From an uncultured Sediminibacterium sp. (lineage in GTDB: Bacteria > Bacteroidota > Bacteroidia > Chitinophagales > Chitinophagaceae), in the NCBI GenBank assembly GCA_937907555.1, contig CALEST010000135.1, positions 1 through 20,579 of the forward strand: a stretch of DNA of 20,579 nt. Direction: 5' to 3'. The notes beneath the pieces are model-generated. The model ran no database searches. It was not told the origin of the DNA and saw nothing but the letters and a program-made list of their open reading frames with translations. Shown here piece by piece: positions 1-7,588 of this stretch. Position 1 is the first letter of the stretch, and the number at the start of each line of letters is the position of its first letter. Made by a program: the position numbers and the translations under genes.

Positions 1-585
1 ATAATTACTGCCGTGAGTTGTAAGAATGGCTATGGCATTGTCTTTCATGATTCTTTGCAGTTCTGCCAGCCAATGGGCTGTTTCATGTGAAGGAATATGA
101 GTGAATACAGAAATTCCCCAGACTGCATTGAAATACTGAGAGGGATAGGGTAGGTATATATCAGTGATGGTATCAAAAAATACGGCATCGATATTTTTTT
201 TGCACCAGTCAATTCCTGATGCGTCCAGATCTGCACCGTAACATACGGTATTAGGCAAAAGTGCAGGAACGTGGCGAATGATTCTGCCGGTACCTGTACC
301 CCAGTCGAGGATGACGGGATGATCTGAAGGTTGAATTTGACTCCATTCTATGAGCTCTTTTGCAGCCAGTAATCCGTCTTCAAAATACCGTTGATAGTTG
401 AGCTGGAAGGTATTAAAAAGCGCTCTGTCTTCTGGAAAGACAAAGCGCTTGTATTTTTTTTTAATCTGGCGATTGCCAAAATAATGTCTGCTTTGCTGGA
501 AGCGGAAATGCAATTCGTTCAATACCGAGCTTGCGCCAATACTATGAAAGAAATGCTTTCCCGCTTTTTTTACCAGCTTATTCAT
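1..585 (-). CDS. Class I SAM-dependent methyltransferase, 3' end beyond window
   Basis: An open frame of 195 codons runs from the ATG at 585-583 off the left edge, so the C-terminus is missing. The protein carries a Rossmann-fold methyltransferase core. Motif I is VILDWGTGTGR at residues 91-101, followed by an acidic motif II region GADLDASG at 117-124. A post-motif stretch FNAVWGISVFTHIP at 152-165 resembles the methyltransferase type 11/12 families. The first 85 or so residues are basic and hydrophilic, with no signal peptide, so a cytoplasmic enzyme is expected. The substrate cannot be told from the sequence. The start lies 9 bp after the stop of the upstream M16 peptidase gene on the same strand, which suggests co-transcription. 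A run of nine A residues on the coding strand encodes Lys-Lys-Lys near residues 42-44 and leaves the frame intact. Confidence 0.85.
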   Translation of the reverse strand, partial: MNKLVKKAGKHFFHSIGASSVLNELHFRFQQSRHYFGNRQIKKKYKRFVFPEDRALFNTFQLNYQRYFEDGLLAAKELIEWSQIQPSDHPVILDWGTGTGRIIRHVPALLPNTVCYGADLDASGIDWCKKNIDAVFFDTITDIYLPYPSQYFNAVWGISVFTHIPSHETAHWLAELQRIMKDNAIAILTTHGSNY

Positions 586-594
586 GCAGTAAAG

Positions 595-3414
595 TTACTT
601 CTCCGGATACAACACAGCATTAATAATATTATTATTGTTAAGAACCAGTCCAGCCGCTTTACGAATGTCATCTATACTAACTTCATTTACGATTTTTGTA
701 TAATTCAACACTCTTTCCGGATCGTTTTCAGAAAAGTAAATACCCTGAAGTACATTACTCCAGTAACGGTTATCCTTGCTATTCACTGCGTATTTTTCCA
801 ATAAGGATTTTTTTACTTTATCCAGGTCTTTCTGTTCAGGTCCCTGCTGCTTTATTTTTTCAATTTCTGCATTGGCTGCCGCTGTTAATTTGTCTACGTT
901 TTCAGGACCACAAGGCAATTGCAATGCCATGGTATATCCTTCGTAAGGGTATTTTGATACGGAACCATTGATGCCTCCGCCATAAATACCACCGATCTTT
1001 TCTCTGAGCTCCTCAATAATTTTGATATTCAGGATTTCTGATAGCATTTCGGTATGCAAAGCCAGCGATTCTGAATAAGCTACTGGTCCGGCGTATACAT
1101 GGAAAATAAAACTCTTTGGTTCTTTTCCTTTATAGAACTTCAATTCTTTCTGACCAGGTAGAATACGAACACCATTGTCTTTGAATGCTCCCTTAGCCCC
1201 TTTAGAGGGAAGCCCTCCGATATAAGTAGCCAGCATTGGTTTTACAGTATTCAAATCAATATTTCCAACCATTATAAAAGTATAATCACTTGCATCATTG
1301 GTTTGCTCCCTGTAAATTTCCATAGCTCTGTTCAGATCAATCTGGTCAAAGTCAGCCGCAGTGGGAACAACAGAAGGAGCCAATGGGTTGCCGCCATACA
1401 TTACTTTATAAACGGTGTCGATGAATGCGGTTGTTGGATCTGACATTAAAAACTGGATCTGAGATTTTGTTTTTTCCTTCCAGCTGTTGAATAAACTTTC
1501 CTCTTTTCTAATTTGGGTAAAGTTCAGGTACATCAACTGAAACATGGTTTCCATGTCTTTTATGCTGCTGTTGCCATTTACTCTTGTGCTTAAAGCATTT
1601 AAACCTACACTGGCATTGGCAATTTTTCCGGAAAGGAATTTTCTTAAATCAACCGGACTGAATGCACCAATTCCCATCTGCTGAATGGCAGCAGTGGCAT
1701 AGGCTGCACTTTGCTTATCGTTTATTCCGTATCCATTGATGCCTCCTTTTTTGAATCCGGTCAGGATAATTTCATCCTGTTTAAAATTGGTATTCTTGAT
1801 GATTACGCGGGTTCCGTTGCTATAGGTTAGCTCAGTAATGTCCAGCGCTTCGTTCTTTTTTTCACTTAGCAATTGACCAGCTGCTGGTGTTTTTTCCAAC
1901 AAGGAATTGGCAATGGCTTTCTCTTCATAAGCTTTCACAGGACTATTGGCAGCCATTTGAATGGAAGCCAGTAATTTCTCCTTATTGGGTAACGTAAAAT
2001 TGCTTTTCTCAGGTCCCTGTACAGAAACAAACAGTTTTTCGTTTTTCTTTAGTTCATTGGCCAGTGCATTTACTTCTGCTAATTGAACACCAGGCATTAG
2101 ACTGTTCTTATAATTGAATTCTCTCTCAATTCCCGGAATAGGCTCCTGTTGTAAGAAGTTTCTGATATATTCTTCCACGAGTACACTGGACTCTGTTTTG
2201 TCTCTGTTATTGTAAGATCTTTCAATGCTTGCCAGTTGTTGTTTTTTTGCTCTCTCCAGTTCAGACTGCGTGAAGCCAAACTTCTTAATTCTTTCAATCT
2301 CAGAGAGCATGGCCATAAGCGCAGTGTCGGGGCCTTTTGGACCCGGAACCGCAAATCCGTTAAAAGCTTCGTGTCCTCTTGCGTAAGAACCGAAATTACC
2401 TCCTGCAAAACTAAAAGGAGGGTTGCTGCTTTGGGCCAGCTCATTCATCCGCTGATTAAGCATGCTGGTAAACAAAGACTTGATGATGCTGCTTTTTCTA
2501 TAATCATCAATGGTTAGTTCAGGTTGGGTCTTTACTGTTGAATAATTCAATTCAACCGTAAAATTTGTGGCTTCTTTATCTGTAACCACTATTCCATCGT
2601 GCTGGGTTCTTGCTGGCACTGTTGCATATGTGCGGGGTCTTGGATTGGCGGGATTTTTTAATCCCCCGAAATACTGCTGAATTAATTTTTCAGTTGCAGC
2701 AACATCTATATCACCTACAACCATTACTGCCATTAAATTAGGACGGTACCAGTCTGCATAAAAACGTTTGATAGCGCTGTGCTTGAAGGTTTTTAAAAGG
2801 CTGTCTTTACCTATCGGCAAACGCTGTGCATATTTGGATCCTGCATATTGTTTCGGATAAATTTTGCGAAACATTCTGTCTTCTGCACCCTTGCCCAATC
2901 TGCTTTCTTCCAGAATAATGCCTCTTTCATCGTCGATCTGTTTGCCGTCAAAAGTTACTCCACCTGCCCAGTCTTGAAGTATTTGCAATCCTTTGGTAAA
3001 GTTGTTGGGGTCACTTAAGGGAATAGGTAGTATATAAACTGTTTCATCAAAACCTGTATAGGCATTTAAATCAGCGCCGAAATCAACACCAATGCTTTGC
3101 AGAAAATTAACCAACTCATTTTTCTTGAAGTTTTTGGTTCCATTAAATGCCATATGCTCTGTAAAGTGGGCAAGACCCTGCTGATCATTGTCTTCCAATA
3201 TAGAACCTGCATTGACAACCAATCTTAGTTCTACTTTTTTTTCCGGCTTGGCATTCTGTCGGATATAATAAGTAAGTCCATTGGACAACTTGCCAATTTT
3301 CACTTTGGGATCTACCGGGATTTTTTCTGATAGATTAAGCTGTGCATTAGCGGTAAACACAGCAGTCAGGCAGATCATTAAAAAGATACTGCCGATGATT
3401 CTTAATTGCTTCAT
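595..3414 (-). CDS. Exported M16 (pitrilysin/insulinase) family zinc peptidase
   Basis: This 939-residue protein has the two-lobed layout of long bacterial M16 peptidases. A signal peptide (about residues 1-25, ending in ANAQ) predicts periplasmic or surface location. The N-terminal lobe holds the inverted zinc motif HFTEH (H83, E86, H87), and ERGIILEES at 163-171 supplies the third zinc ligand. The C-terminal lobe lacks HxxEH but keeps LREKIGGIYG, whose Arg and Tyr (about R804 and Y811) match the substrate-anchoring pair of pitrilysin-like enzymes. The ATG at 3414 is preferred over the TTG at 3435, because 3435 falls in the loop of a hairpin and the ATG gives a clean signal peptide. The role is probably degradation of peptides in the envelope; substrates are unknown. 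It follows pafA with 78 bp between, containing a terminator-like hairpin. Confidence 0.93.
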   Translation of the reverse strand: MKQLRIIGSIFLMICLTAVFTANAQLNLSEKIPVDPKVKIGKLSNGLTYYIRQNAKPEKKVELRLVVNAGSILEDNDQQGLAHFTEHMAFNGTKNFKKNELVNFLQSIGVDFGADLNAYTGFDETVYILPIPLSDPNNFTKGLQILQDWAGGVTFDGKQIDDERGIILEESRLGKGAEDRMFRKIYPKQYAGSKYAQRLPIGKDSLLKTFKHSAIKRFYADWYRPNLMAVMVVGDIDVAATEKLIQQYFGGLKNPANPRPRTYATVPARTQHDGIVVTDKEATNFTVELNYSTVKTQPELTIDDYRKSSIIKSLFTSMLNQRMNELAQSSNPPFSFAGGNFGSYARGHEAFNGFAVPGPKGPDTALMAMLSEIERIKKFGFTQSELERAKKQQLASIERSYNNRDKTESSVLVEEYIRNFLQQEPIPGIEREFNYKNSLMPGVQLAEVNALANELKKNEKLFVSVQGPEKSNFTLPNKEKLLASIQMAANSPVKAYEEKAIANSLLEKTPAAGQLLSEKKNEALDITELTYSNGTRVIIKNTNFKQDEIILTGFKKGGINGYGINDKQSAAYATAAIQQMGIGAFSPVDLRKFLSGKIANASVGLNALSTRVNGNSSIKDMETMFQLMYLNFTQIRKEESLFNSWKEKTKSQIQFLMSDPTTAFIDTVYKVMYGGNPLAPSVVPTAADFDQIDLNRAMEIYREQTNDASDYTFIMVGNIDLNTVKPMLATYIGGLPSKGAKGAFKDNGVRILPGQKELKFYKGKEPKSFIFHVYAGPVAYSESLALHTEMLSEILNIKIIEELREKIGGIYGGGINGSVSKYPYEGYTMALQLPCGPENVDKLTAAANAEIEKIKQQGPEQKDLDKVKKSLLEKYAVNSKDNRYWSNVLQGIYFSENDPERVLNYTKIVNEVSIDDIRKAAGLVLNNNNIINAVLYPEK

Positions 3415-3416
3415 AT

Positions 3417-3445
3417 AAAAAAGGTTGTATCGCAAGATACAACCT
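3417..3445 (-). terminator. Hairpin with T-tract between pafA and the M16 gene
   Basis: Read on the minus strand, a perfect 10-bp stem (3445-3436 with 3431-3422) encloses a 4-base loop and runs straight into six T residues (3422-3417). This is the form of an intrinsic terminator for pafA. The T-tract ends only 2 bases before the ATG of the M16 peptidase gene at 3414, so the element could also act as an attenuator or as a structure at the ribosome entry site. Confidence 0.7.
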
Positions 3446-3492
3446 CCTCTATGTCATTTCATAATAATATTACAACTATTACGAATGTTTTT

Positions 3493-5166
3493 TTACTTTA
3501 ATACTTCTTCAATCGGATGGCCTATATTACCGCTGGGCTCCTGTATTTTTAAAAGTGAAGCCACTGTTGAAGCAATATCATGCATATACACTCTTTTACT
3601 AGATCTTCCCTGTTTAATGCCAAATCCATACCATAACAATGGAATATGTGCATCATAGGAGTACCAGAGGCCATGGGTTGTACCTGTAGCTCCTCCATCA
3701 ATGTAGCCGGACTTTAAAACCATCTGAATGTCTCCGCTTCGGTTATATAAAAATCCATTGGCCATTTTCTCTCTCATGTACTGAGGCATCGGGCTGGTTA
3801 AAATTTCGCTGGTAGGGAAGGCGTTCAGAATATATTCCTTCTTCATGAGATAGTTTACCATAAATTGGTTGAGGGCTTTTTTATCGGCATTTACACTATC
3901 CAATAAATCCCTGTTAAAGTGTACCTGATAATTGTAAAGGCTCACTACAGCTTTGTCAATGCCAAATTTGTTTTTGATGGCTTTGTTCATTTCATCCATA
4001 GCAGCTTTGTCGTCCAAAGTTCCACCTGGCAATTTGTTTTCTTTCATGAAACCAGGTACGTGAGCAACGGCATGGTCTGCACTTAAAAATGCGGTATATT
4101 TTCCTTTACCAACGGTTGCATCCAGGAAGTCGAACATTTTACCCAGTTCTTCGTCAAGCTTAATATAGTTGTCTACTACTTCCCATGAATTAGGACCAAA
4201 ACTATGACCTACATAATCCGGAGAAGAAAAGCTGACTGCAAGCATATCGGTAATAGCGTCTTTTCCCAGCTCTTCTGCCAGTACTGCTGCCTTTGCCATT
4301 TCTGCAGTTAAAGTATTACCCAATGGAGATCCAACTACTTTTGAAAATCCTTCGTTTTCTTTTCTGGAAAGGGCATAAGGCATTTTTACCTGGTTGGCCC
4401 CGAATGGTTTGGATTCGTAGACTTTTTCATCCGCAGTGGCGTATTCCAGATAAAGCTGATCTGCAATTGACTTGTTCCAGCCCAATTTACTTAGTGAATC
4501 AGGTACCTGTCTGGTATTGAACTTTGCAACCCACTCCGGCAATTCCTTATAATAATAGGTACTGGTGATAAAATTTCCCGATTTGGCATCGAACCAGTAA
4601 GCGCCATTGGCACTATGACCAGCCGGAAGGATGGCTCCTCTGTCTTTGATAGCAATTCCAATGGTTTTGCCTTTGAAATTGGTTGCCAGTCTTAATTCAT
4701 CTGCTATACTGGTGGTTAGCATATTTCTTGGACTCATTTTGCCATCGCTGGCACCTTTGGCTCCAACGCCATCAACGGTTCTGTCTTCGCTGCAATAGAC
4801 GGATCTTTTTAATTGTGCATCGTACCAGGCGTTACCTGTAATGCCATGAACCGCGGGTACCGTACCGGTATAAATACCTGTATGCCCACAAGCGGTAACA
4901 GAAGGAGTGTACCCAATCTGACAGTTATCGTTGCTGAATCCCTGATTCATCATTCGCTTGAAGCCACCATTGGATTTAAACAAGGGTGCAAAACGCTCCA
5001 GATAATCCCATCTCATTTGATCTACCACAATCCCCACTACCAGTCTGGGGGCTTTTTCCTGAGGGGTGGTAACCTTGGTAGTTTTCTGAGCTGATACCGA
5101 GCCCCCAATCATCAATGCAATACTCATTGCCTTAACGAATTGGCTGTTTAACTTGAATGTGTACAA
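3493..5166 (-). CDS. pafA: Alkaline phosphatase PafA
   Basis: This is a 557-residue periplasmic phosphate-monoester hydrolase of the alkaline phosphatase superfamily, the type used by Bacteroidota for phosphate scavenging. The residues described for Elizabethkingia PafA are present with a constant offset of 12: nucleophile T91 (T79), N112 (N100), K174 and R176 (K162, R164), and metal ligands D317, H321, D364, H365 and H498 (D305, H309, D352, H353, H486). The VDQMRWDY segment at 48-55 supplies another metal-binding Asp. A signal peptide ending in SVSAQ precedes the domain. The only canonical start giving a complete signal peptide is a TTG at 5166; the in-frame ATG at 5127 would remove its basic N-region. 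It is divergent from the PLP enzyme gene across a 120-bp gap and lies upstream of the M16 peptidase gene. Confidence 0.95.
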   Translation of the reverse strand: MYTFKLNSQFVKAMSIALMIGGSVSAQKTTKVTTPQEKAPRLVVGIVVDQMRWDYLERFAPLFKSNGGFKRMMNQGFSNDNCQIGYTPSVTACGHTGIYTGTVPAVHGITGNAWYDAQLKRSVYCSEDRTVDGVGAKGASDGKMSPRNMLTTSIADELRLATNFKGKTIGIAIKDRGAILPAGHSANGAYWFDAKSGNFITSTYYYKELPEWVAKFNTRQVPDSLSKLGWNKSIADQLYLEYATADEKVYESKPFGANQVKMPYALSRKENEGFSKVVGSPLGNTLTAEMAKAAVLAEELGKDAITDMLAVSFSSPDYVGHSFGPNSWEVVDNYIKLDEELGKMFDFLDATVGKGKYTAFLSADHAVAHVPGFMKENKLPGGTLDDKAAMDEMNKAIKNKFGIDKAVVSLYNYQVHFNRDLLDSVNADKKALNQFMVNYLMKKEYILNAFPTSEILTSPMPQYMREKMANGFLYNRSGDIQMVLKSGYIDGGATGTTHGLWYSYDAHIPLLWYGFGIKQGRSSKRVYMHDIASTVASLLKIQEPSGNIGHPIEEVLK

Positions 5167-5223
5167 AGTGCTTGATTTAATGATTTGAAAGGTTGCAAGA
5201 TACTGTTTGTGCTATAATATGCC

Positions 5224-5253
5224 TTGTGCTTTGGTGCTAATTTATTAAATTTG
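5224..5253 (+). promoter_or_regulatory. Bacteroidota-type promoter for the PLP enzyme gene
   Basis: A TTG at 5224-5226 is followed after 19 bp by TAAATTTG at 5246-5253, an exact match to the TAnnTTTG -7 element used by the Bacteroidota primary sigma factor. The predicted transcript would have a leader of about 25-30 bases before the ATG at 5287. Confidence 0.65.
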
Positions 5254-5286
5254 CAAAAAATTTAATCTAACCAATCCCCATTGTTT

Positions 5287-6549
5287 ATGGCAGATATTTT
5301 TGAGAAATTATTAAAGAATGCCGGCCCTTTAGGTCAACACCGCGAACGTGCCCATGGTTATTTTGCCTTCCCAAAATTAGAGGGAGAGATTAACAGCAGA
5401 ATGAAGTTCAGAGGAAAGGAAATGATTGTCTGGAGTCTGAATAATTACCTGGGTCTGGCCAATCATCCTGAAATAAGAAGAGTGGATGCGGATGCTGCAA
5501 AGGAATTTGGATTGGCTTATCCAATGGGGGCCAGAATGATGAGTGGAAATTCAAATTACCACGAGCAACTGGAAAAGGAATTGGCTGCATTTGAACAAAA
5601 GGAAGATGCTATTCTGATGAACTTTGGTTATCAGGGCATCATGAGTGCCATTGACGCTGTTTGTGGCAGACATGATGTAATTGTTTATGATGCAGAAAGC
5701 CATGCTTGTATTATTGACGGGTTGCGTTTGCATCCCGGACACAGATATGTGTTTAAGCACAATGATGTTGAGGATTGTGAAAAACAATTGGTAAGAGCTA
5801 CGCAATTAATTGAAAAGCAAAAAGCCGGTGGAATCCTTGTAATTACGGAAGGCGTTTTTGGTATGGCCGGAGACCAGGGAAAATTAAAGGAAATTGCTGC
5901 CCTGAAATCAAAATATCAATTCCGTTTATTGGTAGATGATGCCCATGGATTTGGTACCCTTGGTAAAACAGGCGCTGGTGCCGGAGAAGAACAGGGTTGT
6001 CAGGATGCCATTGATTTATACTTTTCCACTTTTGCAAAAAGTATGGCATCTATTGGTGCATTCCTTGCAGGAGATAAAGCCATTATTGATTTTATCCGTT
6101 ACAATATCCGTAGTCAGATTTTTGCCAAGAGCTTACCAATGCCCATTGTAATTGGTAACCTGAAAAGATTGGAAATGTTGCGTACCATGCCTGAATTAAA
6201 GGAAAAGCTTTGGAGCAATGCTTTGAAACTGCAGAATGGATTAAAGGAAAAAGGATTTGATATTGGGAATACCAATACACCTGTAACCCCTGTTTACATG
6301 AAGGGTGGGGTGGAAGAAGCTACAGCTATGGTGATGGACTTAAGAGAAAACTATGGCATTTTTGCGTCTATCGTGGTATATCCGGTTATTCCCAAGGGGC
6401 ATATCATTTTCCGATTGATTCCTTCGGCAGCTCATACCGATACTGATATTGAAGAAACACTGAAAGCATTTAGTGAAACCAAGGCCAAGCTGGATGCTGG
6501 TGCTTATAAAGTGGAAGTGATTCCTGATATGGCAGAGAAGCAGGCTTAA
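5287..6549 (+). CDS. PLP-dependent alpha-oxoamine synthase family enzyme (SPT/KBL/AONS-like)
   Basis: This 420-residue cytoplasmic enzyme belongs to the fold-type I PLP family that joins an amino acid to an acyl-CoA with loss of CO2: serine palmitoyltransferase, 2-amino-3-ketobutyrate CoA ligase, 8-amino-7-oxononanoate synthase, or the cysteate acyltransferase of sulfonolipid synthesis. The family features are visible: SHACIIDG with the ring-stacking His at 139, VDDAHGFGTLGKTG with D217 and H220, and TFAKSMASIGAFLAG with the Schiff-base Lys at 251. The ATG at 5287 is chosen over the TTG at 5281. The gene has its own promoter and terminator and no biotin or threonine-degradation gene beside it. 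A sphingolipid or sulfonolipid role is therefore plausible in this phylum, but the sequence alone does not separate the alternatives. Confidence 0.85.
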   Translation: MADIFEKLLKNAGPLGQHRERAHGYFAFPKLEGEINSRMKFRGKEMIVWSLNNYLGLANHPEIRRVDADAAKEFGLAYPMGARMMSGNSNYHEQLEKELAAFEQKEDAILMNFGYQGIMSAIDAVCGRHDVIVYDAESHACIIDGLRLHPGHRYVFKHNDVEDCEKQLVRATQLIEKQKAGGILVITEGVFGMAGDQGKLKEIAALKSKYQFRLLVDDAHGFGTLGKTGAGAGEEQGCQDAIDLYFSTFAKSMASIGAFLAGDKAIIDFIRYNIRSQIFAKSLPMPIVIGNLKRLEMLRTMPELKEKLWSNALKLQNGLKEKGFDIGNTNTPVTPVYMKGGVEEATAMVMDLRENYGIFASIVVYPVIPKGHIIFRLIPSAAHTDTDIEETLKAFSETKAKLDAGAYKVEVIPDMAEKQA

Positions 6550-6562
6550 TAATAATAAGTAA

Positions 6563-6598
6563 AATAAAAAACCAGGTCAATTGACCTGGTTTTTTATT
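6563..6598. terminator. Bidirectional intrinsic terminator
   Basis: A perfect palindrome with 18-base arms has a GC-containing core (CCAGGTCAA / TTGACCTGG) flanked by A6 and T6 tracts at 6566-6571 and 6590-6595. It lies 13 bp after the stop of the PLP enzyme gene and 49 bp beyond the stop of the convergent DUF2911 gene. It has the structure to stop transcription from either side. Confidence 0.9.
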
Positions 6599-6609
6599 GA
6601 GTATGTCCT

Positions 6610-6638
6610 GTTTGGATTAAAGTTGATTCAATCCAAAC
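6610..6638. repeat. 9-bp inverted repeat downstream of the DUF2911 gene
   Basis: GTTTGGATT at 6610-6618 and AATCCAAAC at 6630-6638 form a perfect 9-bp stem with an 11-base loop, between the DUF2911 stop and the bidirectional terminator. No T-tract follows on either strand, so it is not a terminator by itself. It may protect the 3' end of the DUF2911 transcript. Confidence 0.5.
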
Positions 6639-6647
6639 GGTTTGTAC

Positions 6648-7490
6648 TTATAATTTGCTGATTAATTCTTTTGCCATTCTTACATAGTCTGCATTCTTAG
6701 CTTCTGTAGCAATACTGATACATTTTTCAGCACTGGCTTTTGCATCCGCTTTCTGACCCATGTCTTTCTGAATCTTTGCAGTTAATAAGAACAACCAGAA
6801 AGCTTTTGGATTGGCTTCAGTTGCTTTGTTTACATTCTGTAATGCTTTGGCGTAATCCTTATCCCACTCATAGTAGAAATTGGCTGCAGCCTGGTAAACA
6901 TTAGGGTTCACTTTTTCTGCACCAAGTGCTGATTCAACCTGTGCACGTAATCTGTCTTTTACATTGGTGCTGATAGGAATGCTAACTGCAACCTTACCCC
7001 AGCTTAACTGTAGGTCAATGCTTTCTGCTTCTACATTGGCAAACTGGAAAGTGAAAGTCTCTGTATTGCTGTTGGTTTTAGCTGCTTTAACTTTGAAACG
7101 AACTACGTCTTCACTTTGCTTGTAGCCATCTGTTCCCCAGTTGTTTAAACCTTTGTTTACCACTACTTCCCAGTAATCAACACCAGGAACCGTATACAAT
7201 ACATAGGCGCCGGTATCTAAAGTGCTTCCACCCATTGTTACTTTATCAGAAAAATGAATTCTGGTGGCTGCATTGGCACCTGTTCTCCATAATTGGTTCA
7301 ATGGAACCAACTCTGAATTTTCTTTTAACATTGCTCTGCCCTTTACATTGGGTCTGGAATAAGTCAATTCAATTTTACCCATTCCAAAATCCTGAGAGAT
7401 TTTCTGTGTAGTACTAGGCTGGGGCATTCTTATTTGTGCAAAACCCATTACGCTACTCAATAAGGCAGCTGCAAGTAAAGTCTTTTTCAT
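6648..7490 (-). CDS. Exported DUF2911 domain protein with C-terminal TPR-like helices
   Basis: The 280-residue protein begins with a clear signal peptide (MKK, hydrophobic stretch, cleavage after GFAQ near residue 19). Residues about 25-175 match DUF2911 as seen in Bacteroidota: GKIELTYSRPNVKGR, LWRTGANAATRIHF and GAYVLYTVPG are its typical blocks. Residues about 180-280 form paired helices (NVYQAAANFYYEWDKDYAKAL, PKAFWLFLLTAKIQKDMG) resembling tetratricopeptide repeats. The biochemical function of DUF2911 is not known to me; an envelope-associated beta-sandwich is a reasonable expectation. The gene is single, with its own promoter and a shared terminator, and is separated from xerD by 98 bp. 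Confidence 0.88.
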   Translation of the reverse strand: MKKTLLAAALLSSVMGFAQIRMPQPSTTQKISQDFGMGKIELTYSRPNVKGRAMLKENSELVPLNQLWRTGANAATRIHFSDKVTMGGSTLDTGAYVLYTVPGVDYWEVVVNKGLNNWGTDGYKQSEDVVRFKVKAAKTNSNTETFTFQFANVEAESIDLQLSWGKVAVSIPISTNVKDRLRAQVESALGAEKVNPNVYQAAANFYYEWDKDYAKALQNVNKATEANPKAFWLFLLTAKIQKDMGQKADAKASAEKCISIATEAKNADYVRMAKELISKL

Positions 7491-7510
7491 ATCATTAAAC
7501 GTTTGAACGT

Positions 7511-7542
7511 CAAACTTAGTTCTTCCCCTTCAAATGCCGCAA
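7511..7542 (-). promoter_or_regulatory. Bacteroidota-type promoter for the DUF2911 gene
   Basis: On the minus strand, TTG at 7542-7540 is followed after 21 bp by TAAGTTTG at 7518-7511, an exact TAnnTTTG match, 20 bp before the ATG. A short inverted repeat (GTTTGA at 7501-7506, TCAAAC at 7510-7515, 3-bp spacer) overlaps the -7 element and could be an operator. Confidence 0.6.
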
Positions 7543-7588
7543 TTTTTTTAGAAAAATCGGAGGAATGTTAAGCGTTTTAACAAATTGA

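Noticed and set aside
454..462. Nine-base T run (A9 in the coding sense) inside the methyltransferase gene, a possible phase-variable tract
   Set aside because: The frame is intact and encodes Lys codons in a basic segment. A single A9 in an AT-rich genome is not evidence for phase variation.
391..804. Plus-strand open frame of 137 codons across the methyltransferase/M16 junction
   Set aside because: It lies antisense to two well-supported genes, has no family resemblance and has no promoter; it is a shadow frame.
2097..2444. Minus-strand open frame of 115 codons within the M16 peptidase gene
   Set aside because: It is out of frame with a continuous M16 domain on the same strand and does not indicate a frameshift or a nested gene.
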